Source: Hominenteromicrobium gallistercoris
Lineage (GTDB): Bacteria; Bacillota; Clostridia; Oscillospirales; Acutalibacteraceae
Direction of reading: 5' to 3'
Assembly: GCA_019119145.1 (NCBI GenBank)
Contig: DWXR01000121.1
Location: forward strand, 1-27,538
DNA: 27,538 bases
The position numbers were made by a program, and so were the translations under genes. The notes beneath the pieces were generated by a model. It worked only from the letters and a program-made list of their open reading frames with translations, did not search any database and was not told where the DNA came from. Positions 21,689 to 27,538 of this stretch are shown piece after piece. Within the stretch, counting starts at the first letter, position 1. Every line of letters starts with the position of its first letter.

Positions 21689-23454
21689 TACGCGACACCC
21701 CCTTCCCCTGTGATGCCGTTCTGGAGCTCGTAAACCTCGCGGTAGTAGCCCGGCCGCGCGATCAGCTCCTCGTGCGTGCCGACGTCGGCGACGCGGCCCT
21801 TGTCGAGGATCACGATGCGGTCGGCGCGCTTCGTGGTCGAGATGCGCTGCGCGACGATGATCTTCGTGCAGGCGAAATCGAGGTTCGCAAGCTGCTCCTG
21901 AATGTATTTTTCGGTTTCCATATCGACCGCGGAGGTCGTGTCGTCGAGAATCAGGATCGACGGCCGGACCGCGAGCGCGCGCGCCAGCGCGATGCGCTGC
22001 TTCTGGCCGCCCGAAAGACCGGTGCCGCGCTCGCCGATGACCGTGTCAAAGCCCTCGGGCAGCTTGCCGGCAAAATCGACGCAGGCGATCTTCGCAAAGC
22101 GCTGCACGTCCTCCTCGGACAGGTCGGGGTTGCCGTAAGCGATGTTGCCGTCCACCGAGTCGGAGAACAGGAACACGTCCTGCGTCGCGATGCCGATGGA
22201 GCCGCGCAGCTCGCGCAGGTCGTACATGCCGACGGGCACGCCGTCGATACAGAGCTTTCCGGCGGAAACGTCCGAAAAGCGCGGAATCAGGCTGATGAGC
22301 GAGGTCTTGCCCGCGCCGGTCGGGCCCATGATCGCGATGGTTTCGCCGGGCTTGATGTCGAGATTGATGTCGTGGAGGACCTCGGCGCCGTTGAGCTTGA
22401 GGTTCACGTGGTCGAAGGAAACGGCGCCCGCCATGCGTCCCTCTTTCTTCACGGCGTCGGCGCGCGTGACGATCGTGGAACGGGCGTAATACAGCTCGAT
22501 GACCTTCGAAGCCGAGGCAAAGAAGCGCTGCAGATCGTTGATGAGCATGCCGAGCGTGCGCATCGGGTTGGTCAGCGTCCAGCAAAGCGAATTGAACAGC
22601 GCGAACGTGCCGACCGAGATGCGGCCGATGATGAGGAACGTGCCGCCGACCAGCAGGACCGCGATCGAAAGCGCCTGCGAAAGGCCGTCGATATACGGCG
22701 AGAACTTGAGCCACAGCAGCGAAGCCTTGAGGTTCGCCTCCTTGTAGTCCCTGTTCTTCTCATCGAAGCGCTCGATCTCGTAATCCTCGCGCGCGAACGC
22801 CTTGACGACGCGGTTGCCCGAGATGTTCTCCTGCGCCGCCGTGTTCAGGCGGGAGAGCCGCTCGCGCAGGTCGACGTACAGCGGATGTACGCGCTTCGCG
22901 AACGCCTTCGTCAGGATGAAGATGATCGGCGTGACGGCGAGCATCGAAAGCGCAAACAGCCAGTCCACCGCGAGGAACGTGATCGTCGTCGTCAGGAACA
23001 GCACGACGCAGTCGATCAGCATGCGCACGACGTAGCAGACCGTGTGGCGCACCATGTCGAGGTCGCCGGTCAGGCGCGTCATCAGGTCGCCGGTGCGGTT
23101 CTTCGAGAAGAAGCTGGCGTCCTGCGCCTGCATGTTGGCGTAGAGCTCGCGGCGCAGCTTGAAGAGCAGCTTCTGCGAACAGGTTTCGTATGTAATGATC
23201 GAGAGGTAGTTGAACGAGGTGCGGAACAGCGTGAAGCCGATCAGCAGTGAGACGAGGAACACCAGGTGGCTCCAAAGCGCCGGCGTTACGCTGCCGCCCT
23301 GCTGCACCGGCGTAAAGACGGTGTCCATGATCTGTGCGGTCAGCAGAGAGTTGACGAGCGCCATCATGGAGATAAGCACGGTGGAGCAGAGCGCGAAAAC
23401 GTATCGCTTTCGGCACCCCTCCAGGTTTTTCCAAACCCATTTCATCTGGAACAT
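21688..23454 (-). CDS. ABC exporter half-transporter, subunit with the degenerate ATP site
   Basis: The product is 588 residues, a membrane domain (about 18-310) followed by an ATPase domain. Walker A is GPTGAGKT (377-384) and the signature LSGGQ (480-484) is canonical. The residue after the Walker B Asp is Asp505 rather than Glu (LILDDTTS), and the switch His is Gln536 (VAQRIST). Both changes are typical of the non-hydrolysing site of heterodimeric exporters. The start at 23454 (MFQMKWVWKNLEGCRKRY) follows GGAAGG; the frame is open upstream to 23610, but that part covers the promoter region and looks non-coding. It is the first gene of the exporter operon. Confidence 0.94.
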   Translation of the reverse strand: MFQMKWVWKNLEGCRKRYVFALCSTVLISMMALVNSLLTAQIMDTVFTPVQQGGSVTPALWSHLVFLVSLLIGFTLFRTSFNYLSIITYETCSQKLLFKLRRELYANMQAQDASFFSKNRTGDLMTRLTGDLDMVRHTVCYVVRMLIDCVVLFLTTTITFLAVDWLFALSMLAVTPIIFILTKAFAKRVHPLYVDLRERLSRLNTAAQENISGNRVVKAFAREDYEIERFDEKNRDYKEANLKASLLWLKFSPYIDGLSQALSIAVLLVGGTFLIIGRISVGTFALFNSLCWTLTNPMRTLGMLINDLQRFFASASKVIELYYARSTIVTRADAVKKEGRMAGAVSFDHVNLKLNGAEVLHDINLDIKPGETIAIMGPTGAGKTSLISLIPRFSDVSAGKLCIDGVPVGMYDLRELRGSIGIATQDVFLFSDSVDGNIAYGNPDLSEEDVQRFAKIACVDFAGKLPEGFDTVIGERGTGLSGGQKQRIALARALAVRPSILILDDTTSAVDMETEKYIQEQLANLDFACTKIIVAQRISTTKRADRIVILDKGRVADVGTHEELIARPGYYREVYELQNGITGEGGVA

Positions 23455-23494
23455 TGCGTAAGGACCTTCCTTTCCAATACAAACTCGGTTGTGC

Positions 23495-23518
23495 AATCCG
23501 GCCTGTTCAGACCGGATT
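23495..23518. promoter_or_regulatory. Inverted repeat in the exporter operon leader
   Basis: AATCCGG (23495-23501) and CCGGATT (23512-23518) flank a 10-base centre. The element lies just downstream of the likely transcript start of the exporter operon and about 40 bases before the start codon. It is suited to a dimeric repressor of the kind that controls many drug exporters, or to an mRNA hairpin. Confidence 0.4.
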
Positions 23519-23532
23519 TTAAGTTCCTGTAT

Positions 23533-23538
23533 ATTATA
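23533..23538 (-). promoter_or_regulatory. Probable -10 box of the exporter operon
   Basis: TATAAT on the minus strand, about 80 bases before the first start codon. No good -35 sequence is found at 16-18 bp (TTCCAT or CTTCCA), so the promoter may need an activator. Confidence 0.45.
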
Positions 23539-23627
23539 GCGAGATTGTTGCAAAATGGAAGCCTTTTTTGCAGTTTTCCCGCTGTAAAAACTTACAAACT
23601 TAGGCCGCACAAAACTTCAAAATGCAT

Positions 23628-23703
23628 AAAAAAGCCCCACAGTCCTCCTGTAAAAGACATGTCCTCTGCAAAAAGACACGCTTTAATCAGGAAACTGTGG
23701 GGC
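23628..23703 (-). terminator. Long-loop terminator-like element between the GNAT gene and the exporter operon
   Basis: GCCCCACAGT (23634-23643) is perfectly complementary to ACTGTGGGGC (23694-23703). TCCTG (23646-23650) with CAGGA (23688-23692) extends the stem inward. On the minus strand six T residues (23628-23633) follow. The loop of about 37 bases contains the palindrome GACATGTC. A second hairpin, GAAGCCG/CGGCTTC, lies at 23750-23772. The whole 23628-23772 segment looks structured and is not explained by a gene; together with the exporter promoter it fills the 374-bp gap 23455-23828. Confidence 0.6.
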
Positions 23704-23828
23704 AAAGACAAGCCGTTTTCGAAAAGGGCCCCTCCGCATGTATTCCTCTGAAGCCGCTCGCCGGTCGGCTTCAAACCGACTTTCACGGTACTCTGCGCTG
23801 AATATCGATCGCAACGGTTCGTCCGGGA

Positions 23829-24332
23829 TCAATCCCATTCCAATTCATAAATGTATTCGTCTTCCGTCTCCTCGACACGGCGGAACCCGAGGTTTTCGTG
23901 CATTTTTTGAGATGCGGCATTCCATTTGAAAATGGATGTTCCCGTGATTTTCCTGTAGCCGAGCGCCGACAGGCGGCGGATGACCGCCTTCATGACTTTT
24001 GAACCGATGCCGACGCCGCGGTATTTCGCCTGCCAAATCGCAATCGGCGGGTTTTCCGGCCTGACCGTCACATCGCCAACCGATATATATCCGCCGCTTT
24101 CAAAAACCTGAATAAAATAGAATTCTCCGGCGCGCTCGAGGTATTCGCACATGCCGCGAATATACGCCTCGTCGGGGATCTTGTCTTCATCAAAAATCCC
24201 CTCTGAGTTTTGATATACAACGGGGTCGCGATACCCCTCGATCATTTTTTCAAAATCACCGTCAAACTTTTTCAGCCGCAACCCCTGTTCGATCTCGATG
24301 CTCTCCGGCTGTTCAATATTTTTAAACGGCAT
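23829..24332 (-). CDS. GNAT-family N-acetyltransferase
   Basis: The product is 167 residues, a single GNAT domain. The acetyl-CoA pyrophosphate-binding loop is KYRGVGIG (103-110), preceded by the strand PPIAIWQA and followed by GTSIFKWNAASQKMHENLGFRRV, the usual C-terminal GNAT segment with the conserved Asn and Tyr/Phe region. The ATG at 24332 follows AAGGAG. It would transfer an acetyl group to a small amine or a protein N-terminus; the substrate is unknown. Base composition is lower in GC than the neighbours, hinting at later acquisition. There is no clear promoter. The 274 bp upstream (24333-24606) hold only an inverted repeat. Confidence 0.88.
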   Translation of the reverse strand: MPFKNIEQPESIEIEQGLRLKKFDGDFEKMIEGYRDPVVYQNSEGIFDEDKIPDEAYIRGMCEYLERAGEFYFIQVFESGGYISVGDVTVRPENPPIAIWQAKYRGVGIGSKVMKAVIRRLSALGYRKITGTSIFKWNAASQKMHENLGFRRVEETEDEYIYELEWD

Positions 24333-24458
24333 ATGTTTCCTATCTCCTTCCCCGCCTGTATCGGACCGCAGCGCTTTGATTATTTAGAAGAAAAGCGGAT
24401 GTTCCTCCGCGTCCCCAAACAGGACGGCGATCGATGAACGCCGCCAAAAGCAGGCAAA

Positions 24459-24486
24459 GGCGATACCGCCTGATGATGGTATCGCC
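24459..24486 (-). terminator. Possible terminator of the epimerase-like gene
   Basis: GGCGATACC (24459-24467) and GGTATCGCC (24478-24486) form a perfect 9-bp stem with a 10-base loop. On the minus strand the following sequence (TTTGCCTGCTTTT) is only moderately T-rich. It is about 120 bases past the stop of the gene at 24607. Nothing else is seen in 24333-24606. Confidence 0.45.
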
Positions 24487-24606
24487 TTCGTACGTTGCTG
24501 CGGTGTATTATCTGTTTGCGCTGGGGACAAAACGCGTCGCAGAGAAACGCTTGTCCCGCCCGGCGCAGCACCCGCGCAGGTCTGTCATTTTACGCGGTGC
24601 GCCGCC

Positions 24607-25485
24607 TCAGATGCTGAACACCGTGAAGGCGTACTCCGCCTCGGCGCCGGGTTCCAGCTGGCGCATACCGCGCTTCTCGAGGAATTCGTCGCTCTCGCTG
24701 ACCGCCGTCGCGCAGCCGGTCCACGGCTCCAGCGCGACATACGGGCCGTCGTTCGCCGCCGACCAGATGCCGAGCATCGGGAAGTCGGAGAACTCCATCA
24801 TCACGCCGCGGCCGCTCTTGCGGCTCTTGAGCGAAACGCAGGTCGACTCGAGGTTGCTGAACACAAGCGCGTCGCGGTAGAACAGGCTGTGCTGCAGCGG
24901 AATGACGTTTTCGTCGTCGAGCGTATACGTGACCTTGTCGAAGTCGATCAGGCACTCCTTGAGGTCGATCTCGGGGCACTTCTGCGTTTCGGGCTTTTCA
25001 AAGACGATGTCGTAATCCTCAAACACCTCGCCCTCGGCGATCGGCAGGTTGAAGCCCGGGTGGCCGCCCACGCAGAACGGCAGCGGCTCGCTGCCCGTGT
25101 TCTCCACCTTGAATTCCGTCGTGATGCTGCTGCCTGCCAGCGCATACGAAACGGTGAGCCGGAAATCGAAGGGATACTGCTTCTTCGTCTCCGCGTCGCT
25201 TTCGATGACCAGAGAAACGGCGTCCTCGCGCTTTTCGGCCACCGTGAATTCACGGCGGCGCACAAAGCCGTGGCGGTTCATCTCGTACCACTCGCCCTTG
25301 ATGCGCGTGCGGCCGTTCCGGAGCGCGCCGACGATCGGGAACAGGACCGGCGCATGGCCGCCCCAGTATTTCGGGTCGCCCTGCCAGATGTGCTCGAAGC
25401 CGTCGTCGCCCTTGAAGGAGACGAGCTCGGCGCCGAGCGTGTTGATCTCGGCCGAAACATTTTCATTTTGTATGTGGATCAGCAT
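24607..25485 (-). CDS. Aldose 1-epimerase (mutarotase)-family protein
   Basis: The product is 292 residues, the length of the GalM-like group that is shorter than classical GalM. Likely catalytic residues are His72 (NRHGF), His142 (GGHPGFN) and Glu253 (ALEPWTG), which fit the His/His/Glu pattern of mutarotases. It would interconvert the alpha and beta anomers of a free sugar or sugar phosphate in the cytoplasm; the exact sugar is unknown. The ATG at 25485 follows AAAGGAT. It is transcribed alone from a promoter that overlaps that of the divergent dtd gene. Confidence 0.92.
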   Translation of the reverse strand: MLIHIQNENVSAEINTLGAELVSFKGDDGFEHIWQGDPKYWGGHAPVLFPIVGALRNGRTRIKGEWYEMNRHGFVRRREFTVAEKREDAVSLVIESDAETKKQYPFDFRLTVSYALAGSSITTEFKVENTGSEPLPFCVGGHPGFNLPIAEGEVFEDYDIVFEKPETQKCPEIDLKECLIDFDKVTYTLDDENVIPLQHSLFYRDALVFSNLESTCVSLKSRKSGRGVMMEFSDFPMLGIWSAANDGPYVALEPWTGCATAVSESDEFLEKRGMRQLEPGAEAEYAFTVFSI

Positions 25486-25550
25486 AACTCTTATCCTTTC
25501 TGCTTTCGGACGCCGCTGCCGGCTGTCCGCCCGTAATTTTATACAGATTT

Positions 25551-25579
25551 ATTATAGCAAACAAAGGCGCTTGAAGCAA
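25551..25579 (-). promoter_or_regulatory. Promoter of the epimerase-like gene
   Basis: On the minus strand TTGCTT (25574-25579), a 17-bp spacer and TATAAT (25551-25556). Its -35 box shares three bases with the -35 box of the divergent dtd promoter. Confidence 0.75.
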
Positions 25580-25599
25580 GAGAGAATCCGTGTTATAAT
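25571..25599 (+). promoter_or_regulatory. Promoter of dtd-mscS
   Basis: TTGAAG (25571-25576), a 17-bp spacer and TATAAT (25594-25599), about 30 bases before the dtd start. The -35 overlaps that of the leftward epimerase promoter. Confidence 0.8.
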
Positions 25600-25634
25600 C
25601 GGAAACAAATCCACAAAGCAAAGGAAGGATCCCC

Positions 25635-26090
25635 ATGCGGGCAGTTATCCAGCGCATCAACGGCGCTTCCATCACGATCGACGGCAATGAAACGCGCGAA
25701 ATCGGCGCGGGCATCGTCGTCTTCATGTGTGCGATGACGGGCGACACCGAGCGGCAGGCGGATTTTCTCGCGCAGAAAGTCTGCGAGCTGCGTATCTTCA
25801 AAGACGAAAACGACAAGATGAACCGTTCGCTGATCGACGTCGGCGGCGACGCGCTGATCGTCTCGAACATCACGCTGAGCGCCGACATGAAGCACGGCCG
25901 CCGGCCGGATTTCAGCCGGTCCGCGCCGCCCGAGGAAGCCAAGCGGCTCTACGACTACTTCGTCTCGCAGGTCGAAAAGCAGCCGGTCGGCCGGGTGTGC
26001 ACCGGCGAGTTCGGCGCGCACATGCACGTCGACGTGCAGAACGACGGGCCTGTAAACATCATCATCGACACCGAGCGCATCGGCAAGTAA
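25635..26090 (+). CDS. dtd: D-aminoacyl-tRNA deacylase (Dtd)
   Basis: The product is 151 residues, full length for Dtd. It removes D-amino acids (and glycine from tRNA-Ala) from mischarged tRNA, working as a homodimer whose Gly-cisPro motif reaches across the interface. The Gly-Pro is present at 138-139 (NDGPVN), and GEFGAHMHVDVQNDGP follows the family pattern. The first motif, usually SQFT, reads SNIT at 77-80, and the residue after GPV is Asn rather than Thr; both are mild departures. The ATG at 25635 follows AAGGAAGG. It is the first gene of a two-gene operon with mscS, 11 bases apart. Confidence 0.93.
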   Translation: MRAVIQRINGASITIDGNETREIGAGIVVFMCAMTGDTERQADFLAQKVCELRIFKDENDKMNRSLIDVGGDALIVSNITLSADMKHGRRPDFSRSAPPEEAKRLYDYFVSQVEKQPVGRVCTGEFGAHMHVDVQNDGPVNIIIDTERIGK

Positions 26091-26101
26091 AGGAGGCCCC
26101 C

Positions 26102-26971
26102 ATGACACGGCTATTGATCTCGATGACGGAATCCGCGTCGGCGCAGGCGCTGCCCACGGCGAGCGAGCTGCAAAGCTGGCTGCAATCGCTCGGCGAGCAG
26201 GCCTTTCAGCTCGCCGTGCGCATCCTGTTCGCACTGGTCCTGCTGTTCGTCGGCACGCGGCTTATCAAATTCCTGCTGCGCCGCTTCAAACACTCCAAGC
26301 TCCACGACCGCATGGATCCCGGCCTTGCGACGTTTACGGAGAGCGCCTCCAAGATCGCGCTGTACATTTTGCTGATCCTGATCCTGCTCGGCGTGCTCGG
26401 CCTGGAGACCACCTCGTTCCTGGCGCTGTTCACCTCCGGCGGCGTCGCGGTCGCGCTCGCCTTTCAGGGCGCGGTCTCGAACCTGGCCGGCGGCGTGATG
26501 ATTTTGCTGTTCCACCCGTTCCGCGTCGGGGACTACATTGAGACGACGGAGCTTGCCGGCACAGTCAAGGAAATCAATGTGCTGTACACCGTCGTCGTCA
26601 CGGCCGACAACAAGCGCATCACCGTGCCCAACGGCACGCTGACCAACACGGCGATCACCGACTACAGCGCCGAAACGATGCGCCGCGTCGACATCCTATT
26701 TTCCGCCGCCTATGATTCCGACCTCGACATGGTGAAGGACACGATCCTGCAGGTGGCGCTCGCGCACGAAAAGGTCCTGCGGGACCCGGCGCCCGCCGCG
26801 CGGCTGAAGGCACAGAGCGCCAGCTCGCTCGATTTCCAGCTTCGCGCCTGGTGCGCGCCGGACGACTACTGGGACGTGTTTTACGACATCAACGAGGGCG
26901 TGAAACGCGCCTTCGACGAAAAGGGCATCGTGATCCCGTTCCCGCAGATGGACGTGCACGTGCAGTCGTAA
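26102..26971 (+). CDS. Small-conductance mechanosensitive channel, MscS family
   Basis: The product is 289 residues, close to E. coli MscS. There are three hydrophobic helices: about 37-58, 80-102 and the pore helix from about 105. The Gly/Ala-rich pore segment SGGVAVALAFQGAVSNLAGG and the following FHPFRVGDYIE are diagnostic. The cytoplasmic beta and alpha/beta domains follow, including VPNGTLTNTAITDYS. It opens under membrane tension during osmotic downshock. The ATG at 26102 is preceded by AAAGGAGG, placed directly at the dtd stop codon. The gene ends before a strong hairpin. Confidence 0.95.
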   Translation: MTRLLISMTESASAQALPTASELQSWLQSLGEQAFQLAVRILFALVLLFVGTRLIKFLLRRFKHSKLHDRMDPGLATFTESASKIALYILLILILLGVLGLETTSFLALFTSGGVAVALAFQGAVSNLAGGVMILLFHPFRVGDYIETTELAGTVKEINVLYTVVVTADNKRITVPNGTLTNTAITDYSAETMRRVDILFSAAYDSDLDMVKDTILQVALAHEKVLRDPAPAARLKAQSASSLDFQLRAWCAPDDYWDVFYDINEGVKRAFDEKGIVIPFPQMDVHVQS

Positions 26972-27008
26972 GCGATGCAAAACCCAGCTTCATTACACAC
27001 AAAAGCAG

Positions 27009-27047
27009 AAGCGGGCAGCCTCCCCACCCGGAAGGCTGCCCGCTTTG
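27009..27047. terminator. Terminator between mscS and the convergent right-edge gene
   Basis: AAGCGGGCAGCCT (27009-27021) pairs perfectly with AGGCTGCCCGCTT (27033-27045). T-tracts are short on both sides (TTT; CTTCTGCTTTTG on the minus strand), so it probably serves both genes with moderate strength. Confidence 0.75.
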
Positions 27048-27080
27048 CGCTTCTGTTTCCTCGCGATTTCAAAGATGCTG

Positions 27081-27538
27081 TCATGCATTATTCCACGCAT
27101 CTTTTAATGCTTTGCGGTAATAATCATTGCAAAACGCGATTCTATAGCTATATTTCTCGGCATCCGCAAGCATGTACTCGGATACAGCAACATATTTAAA
27201 GAATTCCGGCGCACAGTAATATGCTTTATTTTTTCCAAACAGCTGCCCAAACGCAGCAAGCGAACCGATTACATCCCACGCACTATAGTAACGATCTTTT
27301 GCCCAATAAACAATATTGTTTGTGGAGTCCACCAAAACCCACTGATTATTGACAAAGCATTCATTCAACACATGGCCGTCTGTGTCGCTAAACGTGTATA
27401 CAATGCGCGAAGGGATTCGCATTGCCTGCGTTAAAGCGCAAAACACACGCGCCACTTCACCACACCAGTCTGTCCCTTTAGCAATCAGCATTTCCTCCGT
27501 TCCGCCCCAAAAATAAGCATCCGGCGAAGGATATGCTC
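27081..27538 (-). CDS. Transglutaminase-like (papain-fold) domain protein, 5' end outside the window
   Basis: The frame is open from the right edge to TGA at 27081, giving 152 residues; an internal ATG at 27491 is not the true start, because in-frame coding (PSPDAYFWGGTEE) continues upstream. The transglutaminase core is visible: the nucleophile Cys in GTDWCGEVARVF, the His in TDGHVLNECF, and the Asp in WVLVDSTNN. In bacteria such domains act mostly as cysteine peptidases or amidases, often in secreted or cell-wall proteins. The C-terminal 80 residues (AYYCAPEFFKYVAVSEYMLADAEKYS in part) are not recognised. Codon use is AT-richer than in the adjacent mscS gene. Localisation cannot be judged without the N-terminus. 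Confidence 0.85.
   Translation of the reverse strand, partial: AYPSPDAYFWGGTEEMLIAKGTDWCGEVARVFCALTQAMRIPSRIVYTFSDTDGHVLNECFVNNQWVLVDSTNNIVYWAKDRYYSAWDVIGSLAAFGQLFGKNKAYYCAPEFFKYVAVSEYMLADAEKYSYRIAFCNDYYRKALKDAWNNA

Noticed and set aside
19982..21733. A 583-codon + strand frame opposite the exporter gene, and similar long frames at 10084-11841 and 16572-17726
   Set aside because: Translations are Arg/Asp/His/Glu-rich without any domain; the minus-strand genes carry unmistakable motifs.
23592..23786. A 64-codon minus-strand frame with GTG start
   Set aside because: No ribosome site, no recognisable domain, and it lies across two hairpins and a terminator-like element.
24434..24880. A 148-codon + strand frame opposite the end of the epimerase gene
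   Set aside because: It mostly mirrors the epimerase coding region and has no domain; the upstream part covers a hairpin.

Overview
The window looks like chromosomal DNA of a GC-rich, spore-forming member of the Clostridia, plausibly an Oscillospiraceae- or Christensenellales-type gut anaerobe. This rests on spo0A and spoIVB genes, strong GGAGG ribosome sites, sigma-A-type promoters with 17-bp spacers, frequent GTG/TTG starts and T-tailed hairpins. No tRNA, rRNA, insertion sequence or CRISPR array was seen. The two edges (about 1-225 and 27060-27538) and the acetyltransferase gene near 24 kb are visibly more AT-rich than the rest.

Left part (226-9986): a Gfo/Idh/MocA oxidoreductase gene is transcribed leftward, back to back with an eight-gene rightward operon. 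That operon encodes a lipoprotein binding protein, two Opp/Dpp/Nik-type ATPases, two permeases, then LarE, LarB and LarC, the complete synthesis set for the nickel-pincer nucleotide (NPN) cofactor. Genes overlap or are tightly spaced from the transporter into the lar genes, so the transporter is most simply read as a nickel importer feeding cofactor synthesis. The operon has a consensus promoter and a roughly 200-nt leader holding a strong intrinsic terminator. A competing hairpin shares one arm of that terminator, so the leader looks like a transcription-attenuation or riboswitch platform. LarC carries 29 histidines in 57 residues. LarE has the three-cysteine pattern of iron-sulfur-type enzymes. 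No LarA-like client racemase is in the window.

Middle part (10.0-19.9 kb): a leftward group encodes a DUF2975 membrane protein, a YozG-like XRE regulator and a DUF4153/DUF4173-like membrane protein. It is followed by spoIVB (left), a cold-shock protein with a long leader (right), an 80-residue orphan (right), a GH172 (DUF2961) glycosidase and a MATE exporter (left), a LysR regulator (left) and spo0A (right). spoIVB and spo0A, usually adjacent and co-oriented, are here 5.2 kb apart and point away from each other. The Spo0A receiver has Glu at the phospho-acceptor position (56) and Gln at the conserved Lys position, while its DNA-binding domain is intact.

Right part (19.9-27.5 kb): a leftward two-gene heterodimeric ABC exporter with one degenerate ATP site, a structured intergenic element, a GNAT acetyltransferase, and an aldose-1-epimerase-like gene whose promoter overlaps, -35 on -35, the divergent promoter of dtd-mscS. 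A transglutaminase-like gene is cut by the right edge.
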